From Venturia oleaginea (Eukaryota; Ascomycota; Dothideomycetes; Venturiales; Venturiaceae): a stretch of 40,032 bases of DNA. The notes under the pieces are model-generated. The model worked only from the letters and a program-made list of their open reading frames with translations, made no database searches and had not been told where the DNA came from. The stretch lies in NCBI GenBank assembly GCA_013176395.1, contig JABMLP010000056.1, positions 1-40,032 of the forward strand, read 5' to 3'. Below are positions 18,818 through 30,482 of this stretch, in pieces. Each line of letters opens with the position of its first letter. Position 1 is the first letter of the stretch. The translations under genes were made by a program, and so were the position numbers.

Positions 18818-19267
18818 TAACATGGTGGAGCAAGGAATGAGCAGACATCACCTGTGGATCTCAATGGGGAGGACGAACGGCGCCAGAAAGATGTGAAGCT
18901 TTTCGAAGATTTGTACCGGCAGAACCGGGACTCGTCGCTTGGAATAGTTGAAAAAGAGTCTGCAATGTCAAACGGAGACCTCATTCTTTCAAGGTACGAT
19001 ACCTGTAATATGTTGATCACGTCGCCTTTGCGCAGCCTAGGAAGAAAAGTGTATCCGTGCAACCATGTTCCCATGCCCATGTGAAAAGTCATCTCATTCG
19101 TGTCTCATGCTTAGGCGTCCAGGTCGTGCATGTGATTTTTGTCAACTTTCGCAAGATATCCGTTTTTCCCGCACCGTATATCCTGCATCCTGTGCCAGCG
19201 TATAACCGAGCTGGTATGTCTCCTAATAGCGATGGTTGCGCATGCCATCCAAACTCTTCCCCTTCCC
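18818..19267. other. Between membrane-protein gene and BOL2-like gene
   Basis: It holds the hydrophilic + frame 18854-19084 described with the preceding gene. A GTACGA...GCGCAG segment (18994-19035) could be a 42-bp intron in it, but its length is a multiple of three without stops, so the sequence cannot decide. The remainder is the 3' flank of the minus-strand BolA gene. Confidence 0.35.
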
Positions 19268-19643
19268 TCAGCCTTCCATCTTGGTATCCTTCTCCTTTAG
19301 TTTCTCCCACTCGGCAGGTGTATAGCACCTCGGCGTCCAGGCATGTATCGCCGCGATCTCGTCTTTTAAAGCTGCGTTGACAAGACGATGCCGCGAGAGG
19401 GTGGTTTTCTTGGTTGCGAATTGAGGGGATACGATGACGGCGGAGAACATTTGGCCGCAGCCGCCTATACCGAAGGTTAGTGAGGCGCGCAAAGCGAGTC
19501 TCTCAGGCAATAGGAAGAGCAGTCAAGGGAAGGAGTGATATACCTGATTGGTCTACTATTTCTACATGCGATGCTTCGAGGGAGTATATGAGTTTGGAGC
19601 TGAGGGACTCGGGCGTCACGCCGGAATTGGGAGGTTCTGTCAT
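19268..19643 (-). CDS. BOL2: BolA-family protein (Bol2/Fra2-like)
   Basis: Two exons: 19544-19643 and 19268-19464, with intron 19465-19543 (GTATAT donor, CTAAC branch, ATAG acceptor), encoding 98 aa. The protein starts MTEPPNSGVTPESLSSKL, continues to HVEIVDQSGGCGQMFSAVIV, then SRHRLVNAALKDEIAAIHAW and a final YTPAEWEK. The GCG-x-F segment, the HRxVN helix and the IHA...YTPxEW end are the pattern of BolA2/Fra2. In yeast Fra2 works with the monothiol glutaredoxins Grx3/4 and Fra1 in cytosolic iron-sulphur signalling. The invariant His of IHA and the Cys of GGCG, both used as cluster ligands in that complex, are present. The length is typical. The intron falls just before the GCG motif. Confidence 0.88.
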
Positions 19644-20296
19644 TTCCAAAGATGAGGTGGCAGTAAGGCAATTACTTCAAGTGGACAATGGGTATAAAAG
19701 GAAGAATGGGATTGTTATGGCGGAGATTCTGGGTGTAACGGGTGTATAGGTAATCAGATTATCAGATCGGTTTTATGACAGCCGATATCGGACCCAGCAG
19801 CTGATAACTTGATATTGTCGCAACTCTGTACTAAGTTCATCATTCAACAACATCGCATCACATTGAATACACCGTATCTTGAGACCCTATCCCGAGCACA
19901 GTTTCTCCATCTCCCAAAACCAACTGGCCTCGAAATTGAGTTTCTTTTAGTCCTAGTTCGTGTACTTGTGCTGTATTCTCCATCTGACCCTGTTTAAAGT
20001 CGACCAATTACCCAAAATTTCGCCTTCTAGCAATTCTCCGTTCCCAATAGACAATTTGGCGCTGTGGGATTTCATTCCTGAGCAATCTAATCCGAAGAAA
20101 TGGACAAAATATTCGGAATCGGACCACTTGCCGTGTCCATTGCAAAGCCGTTGACTATCCCCTCTTTTGTCTGACCTGAGTTTGACATTTTTGCCTCGGT
20201 CAAGATATTGGAAACATTTGTAAAGTCAAGTTCACTTTTCTTAGGCTGTAGACGTGTTCGAGATATTTCTCAGATCTGAGTCGACGTTGATGCATA
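19644..20296. other. Intergenic: BOL2 upstream region and left flank of Fot1-like element
   Basis: No convincing gene. A 24-codon + frame at 20100-20174 begins MDKIFGIGPLAVSIAKPLTI and stops. It could be a first exon cut off from its gene by the transposon insertion 120 bp downstream, but no donor site is evident. Confidence 0.3.
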
Positions 20297-20342
20297 ACGT
20301 GTTTCACCACCGAGTCGCCAACCCCACCGAGTCGCCACCCCA
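20297..20342 (+). repeat. Left 46-bp terminal inverted repeat
   Basis: It is the exact reverse complement of 21367-21412. It includes the internal 14-bp direct repeat CCACCGAGTCGCCA twice. Confidence 0.95.
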
Positions 20343-20359
20343 ACCCAACCAAAACACCT

Positions 20360-21028
20360 ATGCGACAACTACACGTAATGTCACGACAACGCCTACTTCA
20401 AACATCTTATACTGAAGGTGATTTACAGCTTGCTATCCAAGACATCAATTCTCAGCAAATTCAAAGTAGTAGCCGCGCTGCAGCAATCTACAAAGTCCCT
20501 CGAAGAACGCTCGTGGACCGACGCGCTGGAAAACGCCCCCGACGCGACTGCGAGCCAAACGCAAAGCGCCTTACAAAGCTAGAGGAGGAGGTTATCGTAA
20601 AGCGTGTTCTTGAGGAGTCTGTACGCGGTATACCCTCCTCAAAGGCAGACGTACGAGATATGGCTGATAAACTGCTAAGAGAGCGTGGTGGAGGGGCTGT
20701 TGGCAAGAATTGGGTTGATAGGTTTGTCCAGCGTACTCCTGAGCTGCGAACGCGATGGAGCCGTCCGTATGATCGCCAGCGAGCTGCCTGCGAGGACCCG
20801 GCGGTTATCCAGCACTGGTTTACGCTGGTTCAGAATACGAAGGCAAAGTATGGTATTCTAGATGAGGATACATACAACGAGATGGAGGCGCAATCAATAC
20901 TAATTCAAAACCGTATGAAAATCCATCAAGGGTCTCCAGCAAGTTCTCTTGATGAGCAGATCAAGCAGCTGAGTAAGGGTGCTCAGCAGATAGCTCATAA
21001 TATGGGTATTAATACAGGAGAAAATTGA
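20360..21028 (+). CDS. Fot1-type transposase lacking the DDE domain
   Basis: The ATG at 20360 gives 222 aa. Residues about 15-65 are a psq-type helix-turn-helix (DLQLAIQDINSQ, then AAAIYKVPRRTLVDRRAG). Residues about 70-135 are a CENP-B-type HTH (LTKLEEEVIVKRVLEES, then VGKNWVDRFVQRTPEL). The frame reaches KYGILDEDTYN at about residue 174, where relatives go on into the DDE core. Here it jumps in frame to a C-terminal segment (ILIQNRMKIHQGSP, QIKQLSKGAQQIAHNMG). It ends at a TGA after GINTGEN. The product would bind DNA but could not cut it. Shifting frame at about 21025 would continue the usual C-terminus. Confidence 0.7.
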   Translation: MRQLHVMSRQRLLQTSYTEGDLQLAIQDINSQQIQSSSRAAAIYKVPRRTLVDRRAGKRPRRDCEPNAKRLTKLEEEVIVKRVLEESVRGIPSSKADVRDMADKLLRERGGGAVGKNWVDRFVQRTPELRTRWSRPYDRQRAACEDPAVIQHWFTLVQNTKAKYGILDEDTYNEMEAQSILIQNRMKIHQGSPASSLDEQIKQLSKGAQQIAHNMGINTGEN

Positions 21029-21294
21029 CCGCCTTCAAGACGCAGTCGAAGCCTCAACAAAGCGCTGGAGTCGCAAGCGACGTTACTGACAAGTAGAGGA
21101 GACCTTAACAGTTGGTGAGGTAACTGACTTATTTACTGCAACAGTGGCTAATAGTTGTGACGAAGGTGATAGACCGTCAAAGAGGGTACGCGCAGAGAGG
21201 CACTGCGGGCATTGCGGCAAGACTGGGCATAACTCTCGAACCTGTAAGGCAGAAATAGAGGACATAGATAATAATAGTGCTTCCAAAGAATAGA
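21029..21294 (+). pseudogene. Out-of-frame C-terminus with CCHC zinc knuckle
   Basis: It reads on from the preceding transposase in a different frame: DRLQDAVEASTKRWSRKRRY, a TGA at 21087-21089, then LTVGEVTDL and a zinc knuckle CGHCGKTGHNSRTC (about 21204-21245, spacing CX2CX4HX4C complete). It stops at TAG 21292-21294. This is the usual tail of Fot1-like transposases, separated here by one frameshift and one stop. Confidence 0.65.
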
Positions 21295-21366
21295 GTACTG
21301 TTACTTATAGTCTAATATTTTGTTGTAGTATTGCGCTGTATCGCTGCGAAGGCGTTTTGGTGATGG

Positions 21367-21412
21367 TGGGGTGGCGACTCGGTGGGGTTGGCGACTCGGT
21401 GGTGAAACACGT
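21367..21412 (-). repeat. Right 46-bp terminal inverted repeat
   Basis: It is the exact reverse complement of 20297-20342, followed by the TA target duplication. Confidence 0.95.
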
Positions 21413-21414
21413 TA

Positions 21415-22067
21415 CCTTACTTACACTCTTTGGGTAAAAAGGCTGAGTGATAAAAGACATTCCACTCTCGGAACCCAGCAGGCTAGGATATTGTTTAAAC
21501 ACCGTCGTTCACTAATCATAATCTTCCCAGCTAGGGGTTTGGAGGGGCAAGGCTGTGGCTGTCCTAACCGAGGGGTCTTTGTGGATACCGTCATGTGGTC
21601 GGTATCGGTGTCGGTGTCGGTTTTGGTGACACAAAGTGTGCCTTGAGACCAAACACTTAAATTCTTGCGAAGTACATGGACGATATCCTGAGACAGTCGG
21701 TCTGAAATCATCATTAAATTCATAGCATTTGATTTTGATTCAACGCATGAAATTGAATTCAGAGGGTGGCCATTGATCCTTCGATGCAGCGGTCAAAAGC
21801 ACGTTTGCTGGCGGGCCGTTCAGAAAGAAACGCATAAGCACCGAAAGACAGAAAGCGCATCACCTCACACATAACGCACCATTTCTTTGAAATACCGAAG
21901 CTTCCTCTGTTTGCATGACCCTTCCTTTTTGTCATTGTAGCTGCTTCCAAGAACCCGCCGCCCTCCTTCGCGCCGTCAGTTGATACTCCTTCAACTACCA
22001 CCCGTGGACCACCATACCACCACGCCTATTCGATCCTACGAATACGAATGCCTACGTACCACGCAAT
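21415..22067. other. Upstream region of UBR1 gene
   Basis: It contains a short GGTATC/GGTGTC-type tandem (about 21600-21625) and a pyrimidine-rich stretch before the UBR1 start. No other gene is supported. Confidence 0.4.
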
Positions 22068-25000
22068 ATGCTCCTTACTGCCCATGAACAGGCCCTCTGC
22101 GCGACTTTAAAAGGTCTGCCGGGACGATTTAGCAACCGATACACCCCGGATGCAGCAAACCACCTCATTGATACCCTCTTTCGCTCCCTTGCCGCCAATT
22201 CCTCACAACATATCAAACTCTTCTTTCCCAAAGGGTATCCGTCTGCTTCTAATCTAGAACGCCTTAGTCTACGGACGGCACAGGGTGCTACATCTGGAAC
22301 CGAATACTCAGAAGCCGCTCGGGGACATCCATGCGGTCACATATTCAAAGAGGGAGAGGCAACATATCGGTGCAGCACTTGCAGCAACGATGACACTTGT
22401 GTGCTTTGCGCGAGATGCTATCAAGCCTCGGATCACGAAGGACACAACGTTTTCGTGACGATATCGCCTGGAAACTCGGGATGCTGCGATTGTGGGGACA
22501 CGGAGGCTTGGATACGTGAAGTCCTTTGCACGATACACACGGCAACAGAGACCAGCGAATCCAAGGGCAAGGCAAAAGAGGGCTCCCCACTTCCTCTCGA
22601 GGTTTTGACCTCTGTCCAAACAACTATCGCCAGGGCCTTGGATTACATCTGCGATGTCTTCTCATGTTCGCCTGAGCAGTTGCGATTTCCGAAAACCGAA
22701 GAATCCGTCCGAGACGATGAATTACAATCAAGGTTACCTACAAAGGTCTACTCTACATTTGAAGAAGATGGAGAGGAGGACAAGGAGTACGCTCTGGTTC
22801 TGTGGAATGACGAGAAGCACACAGTTGTCGACGTCAAGGATCAAGTCTCTAGGGCTTGCAGGATGACGGGTTTCCAGGCTTTGAAAAAGGCGCACGAGGT
22901 CGACGATGTTGGTCGCTCCATTGTCATGTACTCGGACGATCTGCCTGCTCTGCTGAATGCTGCCAAAATCATCGAGCAGCCCAAACTTACCGTGACCGTG
23001 CGCTCGGCCAGAGATACGTTTCGCGAACAGATGTGCGCAACCATTATTGAATGGATATCAGATATTGCTGGCTGCAGTGTTGGTTCAGATCACAACATTC
23101 TTCGGACCACGATATGCGAGGAATTCCTCAAGGGCTGGAGGGTTGGCAGCGAGGCACATCACCGAGAAGTTGGCAAAGACGGTCTCGACGATCACGAGAT
23201 TGAAGACGAAGAAGATCACTGGCTTCAACTGCACGGCCGATATCCAGCAAACGGTGCTGCACGGAGGACTAATGCGATGCAGGACTCGGATGATGATGAT
23301 GATGATGATGATAATGATGATGATGACGATGACGATGAAGACGACTCTGATTATGAGGATATCGAAGATGATGAGATGGATCTGGATGTTCGATCCACAG
23401 GTGATCCTGCATATTCGGAAATGGACGTTGATGAGTTCGATGCCATAGGAGCGTTGGGCGCACTGGAGAACTCTGAGGCGACCATGGCTGGATATCCACC
23501 TCCACCTCCCCCGCCACCGCAACCCAGACGTCGTCATCTTGGCCGCCAGGCAGTAGATTCTGACGATGCCGACCCTGGGACGCCCATTGCTGTGCCCAAG
23601 ACTCCCAAAACCTCGAATCGCAAGCCCCACCATCCACGGCCACCGAAATACTGGACAGACTCACCAGATCTCTACCGCAAGCAGATTGATGTGCCCCTCG
23701 CGGAAGATCTGTGGACGCGAGTTAGGCTCGACTGGTTCATTCTATTCGACCTCCGCATGTGGAAACAACTTCGGATCGATGTGAGAGATGTTTTCATCAG
23801 TACAGTGGTGACGCTACCCCATTTCAAACGACTTTTGGGCTTGAGGTTTGCTGGCGTTTACACAGTTCTGGCTGAGCTTTATCTAATCGCCGATCGGGAG
23901 CCCGATCATTCTATCATCAACCTTTCTTTGCAAATGGTGACGACTCCGTCGATTACTGCGGAAGTGGTGGAGCGAGGGAACTTTCTCTCGAATCTGATGG
24001 CAATTCTCTATACCTTTCTCACCACTCGTCAAGTTGGATATCCGAGAAATGTCAATCTTGCCAGCGTTCTCGCCTTTGACCAAGGCGCTGTCACTAATCG
24101 ACGGACGTTCCACTTTTACCAAGATATGAAATACCTGCTCCTCTCTGATCTGGTTCAGGAGAAAATTCGAAGTGAAGATCGTTATCTCTTACAATTCCTC
24201 GATCTGGCGAAGCTTCACCAAGGAATATGCCCCAACGTTCGTGCCATTGGAGAGCATGTTGAATTTGAGACCGATGCGTGGCTAAGTGCTTCCTTGATCA
24301 TCCAAGAGATTATCAGACTATGCCGGTTTGTCGGTGAATGCTTCACGGTGAAGTCTGAGCAGGACTTCGCAGACTTGTGTCGAGCCATTCGACATACTGC
24401 AAAGACCACCATCATCAACTGCCTTGGTGCCGAACGTCGTCGCTTCGAACAATCTGAAATCAAGAAAGAAATTCGCTTCAAGTCGATGCCAGCATTCGAG
24501 TTCGAGCAAGATCTACTCTCTGGAGCCGGTCAGCATCGCGTTGTTGTGTACGTGGTCGAGAAAGAACCAATGAGTTTCCATCATTCATTACACTACACCC
24601 TCTCCTGGTTGATTGACAAGGGCAAGTCCATGCCTCGCAAACAACTGATTGGTCTACTGTTGTTCTCCTATGAGGAACTCAGACAGTCGCCATCCCCCGC
24701 AAGAAAGCACATCAACGAATATCAACCAGAGGACCTCTTGCTCGCGCTATTTGACTTTCCGCTCAGAGTCCTTGCATGGCTGGCACAGATGAGGGCGGGC
24801 ATGTGGGTGCGCAATGGTATCACCTTACGGCATCAGATGGGTGCATATCGGGGATTTCCACGAAGAGACCTCTCGTATCAACGCGATATCTTCATGCTCC
24901 AGACTGCGTTCGTTGTCTTGCCTCCAGCGACGGTGCTTGCTTCAATGATTGACAGATTCGATATCGCCGACTGGGTTGTGGGACACTACAATCTCAGAGC

Positions 25001-28000
25001 TGGCGAGGAAGAGGCCCAAAAGATTGACGTGGTCGAAGACTTTGTGCATCTGTTAATAATTCTGCTTAGCGATCGTACTCATCTTCTCTCATCAGATGGT
25101 GACTCTGCAATTCAGATGACCACAGCTCGGCGCGACATCGTTCACAACCTATGCTTCAAGCCTTTGACATATTCATCTCTTGCCAGCCATATTCCAGACA
25201 AATATGCGGACACCGAAGAGTTTGATAATCTGGTACACGAGATGACAGAGTTCCAGCCACCGAAGGGTGTTTCGGATCATGGCACTTTCGCATTGAAAGA
25301 GCAGTATCAGGAAGATATCGATCCTTACTTATCCTATTTCAGTCGTAACCAGCGAGATGAGGCGGAGAATATTTACCGAAAGTACATGGCAAAGAAACTC
25401 GGCAAGGATCCCGCTGAAGTGGTGTACGAGCCGAAACTTCGCTCAATTGAGTCAGGATTGTTCAAGGACCTCGCGAACGTGACCAAGACGCCTCTTTTTG
25501 CGCAGGCTATACTGTATTTGCTTCAATATACAATGGTACGTCCGCGGCTTTTCTGGTGTCGCTATGGACTGTTTCTCACGACGTGTAAAACACATCCCTT
25601 GCTGACGTTGTTATCATCCTTTTGCCTGATTTCATGACTGACAATTTTGCAGGTGGCTGATAGGTTCGCCCCTTCCGTTCCTGGTACCAAGGTGGAGCAA
25701 TATCTCCAATTCTTGCTACACCTGATTCTCATTGCGGTCAAGGAAGATGATGTGGACGATAACAGCATGTTAGGAGATGGATCGCACTCATTCTGCGCCT
25801 TGGCCTTGACGAAGCGTGCTAAACACCCACTCGCTGGCTGTGACACTATAGCTCTGCTCCTACGCCGGATCTCTGAAATGGAGACGTTCAAAACCTGTGA
25901 GCCTAAAGTACGAGTGATCTTGCGATACTTTAGGCACAAGCGTCCAAATGAGTACTTGACATGGGCAAACACCATCGATCTTCCAATTGAACGTTCGGCG
26001 ACAGCCTCGCCAGCGCCTGCTGAAGACAAGGAACTGCGAAAACAACAAGCACTTGACCGCCAGGCTCGTGTGATGGCCCAATTTAAACAGCAGCAGACTA
26101 GCTTCTTGAAGAACCAGATCGACTGGGGCGAGGATGACTTTAGCGATCTTGAGGATGAGGAGTTTCAGACGCCCCAGGAAGAGGAGGAGAAAATATGGTA
26201 TGTTAATTTCATCTAATCGCTCTCATTTTGACGTCGGCACTGATTCTCTATAGGAGCTTTCCCTCTGGTACTTGCATACTCTGTCAGGCCGAGACAGGCC
26301 CCGATAAGCTGTACGGCACATTCGCACTCATCAATGAAAGCTGTATTCTGCGCCAGACACCAGCAGCAGATCCTGACTGGGTAGCCGAGGTCATTCACAG
26401 TCCTCACTCACTTGACCAATGCGCAGACGGTATTCGACCATTTGGCGTGGCTGGAGATAATCGCCGGAAAATCAAGAAGACCGCTCGAGATGGTAGCATC
26501 ATTGAGCTTGATCGCCTGGAGCTAGCAAAAGGATTTCCCCAAAGCAGTACCAAAAGTGGTCCTGTAGCTACTGGGTGCGGCCATATCATGCACTACGCTT
26601 GTTTCGAAGTTTATCTCCAAGCCACACACCGTCGACACCAGACTCAGATTGCGAGAAATCACCCTGAAGAAGTTGAGATGAAGGAATTTCTTTGCCCTCT
26701 GTGCAAAGCCCTCGGCAATGCTTTCCTCCCTATCATATGGAAAGGAAAAACTATCAACTACCCAGGAGTCCTCCAGCCAAAGTACCCTTTTGGTGAATTC
26801 TTGCACAGCTCTGTTGGTATTCGATTATCCAAGTCGGGCAAAGAACCTGCTGGCGGCCATACAGGCAAATCACAACGGTCAGAGAAGCTGTTCCTGGACT
26901 ACGGCCATCAGGGGATGGTCTTTTCCATAACCTCGAAGCTACAAGAACTCACGAAATCCGGTGTCAGCTTTGAAGCGCCGCAGGCGTCTACACGCCAGGC
27001 AGTTTTGAATCAGCTCCCCATGATCCTGAACGGCGGTGCCGATGATGGTTACCTTTCCGCTTCCTTCCTCGCGAGAATGACAGGGGTAACAGGAGAGGTG
27101 GGCACTTCCCAGCTCTCCCCTCAAATCCTTGAGCTTGTCAAAATTTATCAGCGGTTGCGCGATACCATGCAGGTCAATACCGCTTCATCACAGTTCAACT
27201 ACGGGAAACTGCAGGACGAGTTGACCTCCACCGATAAGCTAGCCCAAACTCTTGGACACTCCATCTCTGCTGCAGAGATTGCCCAGCGCGGAATTGAATC
27301 AGATCCAGGCGCAACATTGCTGGACAAGATCTCTTCCCAGACCATAACCCATCTCCGGGTTCTCTCGGAAACAATCTCTTCGTACATTGCTATTGGTGCC
27401 CTTCGAAATGGAGGGAAAAATGCCACCAACAAGGAGTTCCAGGATACCCAGACTCAACAATTGCACGAGCTGTTCGTCGGTCATCCAGACGTTGTAGCCA
27501 TTGAAGAGCTTTGGGGTAAAGTCGACGCCAACAAGTCCGGACAGCTCCAAATCACTACACCTCTGCTGATCGCAGATCCTTTCTTGTTTCTCTCCGAATG
27601 CACCGCTTGTTTGATACCAGCTCTTCATTTGGACGTCCACCATGTCATGAGGCTCTGCTACATAGCTGAGATTGTCAAAGTCCTCATGGTATTCCTGATT
27701 CCTGTGGAGTCGGGCGTTGGTTCTGCAACTTTTGAGGCCCTGCACAACATTATGGAATCTGGATCAAAGCCCATGGAGTCACTTCAACAACTTGTCCAGC
27801 ATGTCATCAGCATGGTCACTGGGCCCTATGGTCCTTTAAAATTGCAGACTATGGCCAGACACGAAGAGTTACCATCTTCCATCTACCCTGCCCTGCAACA
27901 GCTGATTGAAGGCTATTCGCTTGTTTTTCTACGCAAATGCGCCATTCTTATGCATGTTCGCTACGGCATTGAATTCCCACCCACCTTAGCTAGCCATGAA

Positions 28001-28708
28001 GAATCTGAGCTCAGCCGTCTCAGCCGCACTTTAGGCTTGCCGAATCCTAGTGACTTGATCACCGAAGTCGTGGAATCCACAGTCACCCATAAGATCATCG
28101 CTGGATGGATCGTACATTGGGCCAGGGCCCATGATGACAAGCGGCCACATGATTTCCAGATTCAGCTCTCTCACCCTGCCATTTTTGAACTCATAGGTCT
28201 ACCGAAGAATTTCGATAGTTTGCAGGACGAGTCCATGAAGAGACGTTGTCCTTCTACGGGCAAGGGCTTGACTGATCCAGTTGTCTGTCTCTTCTGTGGG
28301 GAGATCTTTTGCAGTCAGGGTGTTTGCTGCAAGAATGAGACGGATAAGGGCGGATGTTGGCAGCATCGATTCAAGTATGTACTCCCAACCAATTTTCTTC
28401 TCCCTGACCATTGGAACAAGGATACTGACCACTTCTCCAGGTGTGGTGGCACGATCGGTCTCTTCATCAACATCCGCAAATGCATGGCCGTCTTCCTCAA
28501 TGGGGAGAACGGGAGTTGGATGCATGCTCCGTACCTTGATAAGCATGGGGAGACGGATGCGACGCTCCGTCGACACCATCAGCTTTTCTTGAACCAAAAG
28601 AGGTATGACAAGCTTTATAGAGATGTTTGGCTACAGCATGGCGTTCCGAGTATGATTGCGAGGAGGTTGGAGGGCGATACTAATAATGGTGGGTGGGAAA
28701 CTTTGTGA
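22068..28708 (+). CDS. UBR1: UBR1-type E3 ubiquitin ligase (N-recognin)
   Basis: Four exons: 22068-25535, 25653-26197, 26254-28374 and 28441-28708, predicting about 2,133 aa, in the family range. The introns have GTACGT or GTATGT donors. The last (66 bp) keeps the frame open, but its splice and branch signals are canonical and removal restores HRFKCGGTIGLF. Residues 87-150 are a UBR box (GHPCGHIF, CSTCSNDDTCVLCARCY, GCCDCGD). At about 232-320 is a ClpS-like domain (YALVLWNDEKHTVVDV). There is an Asp-rich run at about 405-430 and a Pro run at about 475. Exon 3 carries a RING-type domain (CILCQAE, CGHIMHYACF, CPLCKALG). The C-terminal CxFC...CC region is the UBR C-terminal zinc domain. It marks N-degron proteins for proteasomal breakdown. 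Confidence 0.95.
23285..23345 (+). repeat. GAT trinucleotide repeat in UBR1 coding sequence
   Basis: A run of GAT/GAC/AAT codons encodes an Asp stretch interrupted by one Asn and one Glu. Being in frame, it can vary in length without breaking the protein. Confidence 0.85.
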
Positions 28709-29116
28709 TGGAAATGTCCTTGGGTGAACGTTCCTTGTGGGAACTCGCTGACGCTAGAGGCTGTCAAAAGACACTCGGCGTGGATAGGCTGGGCGCCAGG
28801 TCTGAGATAGTAGCTATGATGGGTACGATTAGATGAAATTGATGTTGAGATGTCGATGTATACCTGGCACTATTCTCAGTGAAAGTCGACTCGTTCAGAT
28901 CAGTCCCATCGCGATCATGTCACACACTAAACCTTGTTAAGCGACGATATCCGGTTTGGGAATTCGCCGAGTTTCGCCGTGCTCACAATCTCAACTCCTC
29001 TCGTGCCCCCGCCATTACACGGCTCCTCTCTTTGACGTCCCCTCATCGATTGCCCCCCCCCCCTCTCCCCTCCTCCTCTTTACAATCCCTCCGAACAATA
29101 GTAACCGCCGAACAAA
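28709..29116. other. UBR1 3' flank and promoter of next gene
   Basis: A strongly pyrimidine-rich stretch with a C10 run (about 29050-29095) lies just before the ATG at 29117, as in many fungal core promoters. A CRE-like TGACGTCC occurs at about 29034. No gene is seen. Confidence 0.4.
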
Positions 29117-29725
29117 ATGTCAGCACCGACCTTCTTCAAAATCGCAGCCGCTATCAATGCCATCTCCATCCCTGGGCATCTCATTATGGGATTGACAAAG
29201 GTGTATCCGGGGCTGAGGTTGCTGGGGGAGATGAAACATGCCGCTGCGCTCGCGGGGGCAAGGAATTCGTGGGATAATATTCATGTTTTGCTGCTTGTTA
29301 ATGGTATGTTGGCCCCGTTCTTGGATTGATCGCTGTTGGTTCTGTATATATATGCGTGGGCGGGGTGATAGCAAGCGCGTGCTTGGAGTTCAATCTGGGG
29401 GCTTCTTGTTCTACAGGCTCGAGGTAATTGGGCAAAGATTTTCGACGTTTTGATTTTGGACTTGTGGACGTTATTTCAAGCGTGGTCGTTTATTTTATTT
29501 CTCACACATCATGGTCGCTAATAGATCTTCTCAGCGATTCTAAACTATCAATGGTCACAAACCGGTGGACCTAAGACGCAAGGGGAGAAAATCATTGTTT
29601 TGGCTATGTTTCTTGCTGGATTGCCATCGGCTGTTCGGTATTTCAGGGCGAAAGAGTATGGAGGGGTTGCACCAATGTTCATCGCGCCTGCGAGTACTTT
29701 TATTGGGATGTTGATGAGTGGTTAA
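29117..29725 (+). CDS. Small multi-pass membrane protein, conserved-looking
   Basis: Two exons, 29117-29303 and 29535-29725, joined across a 231-bp intron (GTATGT ... CTCAG), give 125 aa. The protein opens MSAPTFFKIAAAINAISIPG. Hydrophobic stretches lie at about residues 6-25, 50-66 (NIHVLLLVNAILNYQW), 79-93 (IIVLAMFLAGLPSAV) and 104-125 (GGVAPMFIAPASTFIGMLMSG). Four membrane passes are likely. The exon junction gives a smooth protein (Val-Asn-Ala-Ile-Leu), which supports the splice. I do not recognise a named family. Confidence 0.65.
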
Positions 29726-30482
29726 TGTTTGTGGGATGGGGCTTATGGGGTGGACAATTCTACGGCTGGATGGGTTGCTCTTGTGGTGGGTCTCCTCTGG
29801 TGATTCAAGGACCTGATTTTGGACTCTCCCGAATGCATCATTTCTCTGCGTTTTCCTTCATCAGCCGACCTTGAGCACGCTCCACGAGCAATGGTACACT
29901 GGTTTTCCGAAATCATTTTGTCGACATCATTTTGTCGGGCGCATCGAGCTTGGATAAAAACCCCGCTTCTTCATCGTAGCGAGTACGGTTAGAACTAACT
30001 TTCCGAGCAATAATATGGGAAAAGGTTGTTCACCCTCTCTGGTCTGATTAACAAAAACATCCACGGAAACTGGGTTTGATACCATTACAGAAAACCCGAA
30101 CGGATCTAAGAACTAGGACAATTTTGACGAAGCGTGCACCTTGAATTTAGAGGAACAATGGAATTAGTAAAGGTATATTCCGTGATAGAGTAAATTGCGA
30201 AAAAGATTATGCCAAGAAATTCGACAAAAGTAGGTAGTACTACACAGTAGCTACGATGTAGTCTTCATTGCTATGAAAGATGTGCAGTTTTTGCAACGAC
30301 GCAGCAAGATAATTATTGATGATTATGAACTTGGCCCGGGGGATTCTCGACTCGAGGCCTTTCAATATAAAAAGAAATCGCCTCGAATTCCTTGAACGTC
30401 ACCCTGAGCAACGTCTCTTTGAACACCTAGAAAGCCTTGATCGAGAAAACATATATCATTCTGGAGCGATCGAATGCTGTTA
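29726..30482. other. Intergenic, no gene seen
   Basis: AT-rich in places, no frame with protein-like composition, no repeat noticed. It lies between convergent genes (plus-strand 29117-29725 and minus-strand 30483-31488). Confidence 0.5.

Larger units (their letters stand above)
20297..21412 (+). mobile_element. Fot1/pogo-like (Tc1-mariner) element, internal deletion
   Basis: Perfect 46-bp terminal inverted repeats (20297-20342 and 21367-21412) start ACGTGTTTCACCACCGAG. They are flanked by TA at 20295-20296 and at 21413-21414, the target duplication of this superfamily. Each repeat holds two copies of CCACCGAGTCGCCA. The 1,116-bp element encodes the N-terminal DNA-binding part and the C-terminus of a Fot1-type transposase but no DDE catalytic domain. 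It is therefore a non-autonomous deletion derivative. The perfect repeats suggest recent movement using a transposase from another copy. Confidence 0.9.

Noticed and set aside
18787..19092. Minus-strand frame of 101 codons opposite the membrane-protein tail
   Set aside because: It has no family features and lies antisense to a more protein-like + frame.
23085..23664. Minus-strand frames rich in Ile or His opposite UBR1
   Set aside because: They are produced by reading the GAT repeat of UBR1 backwards.
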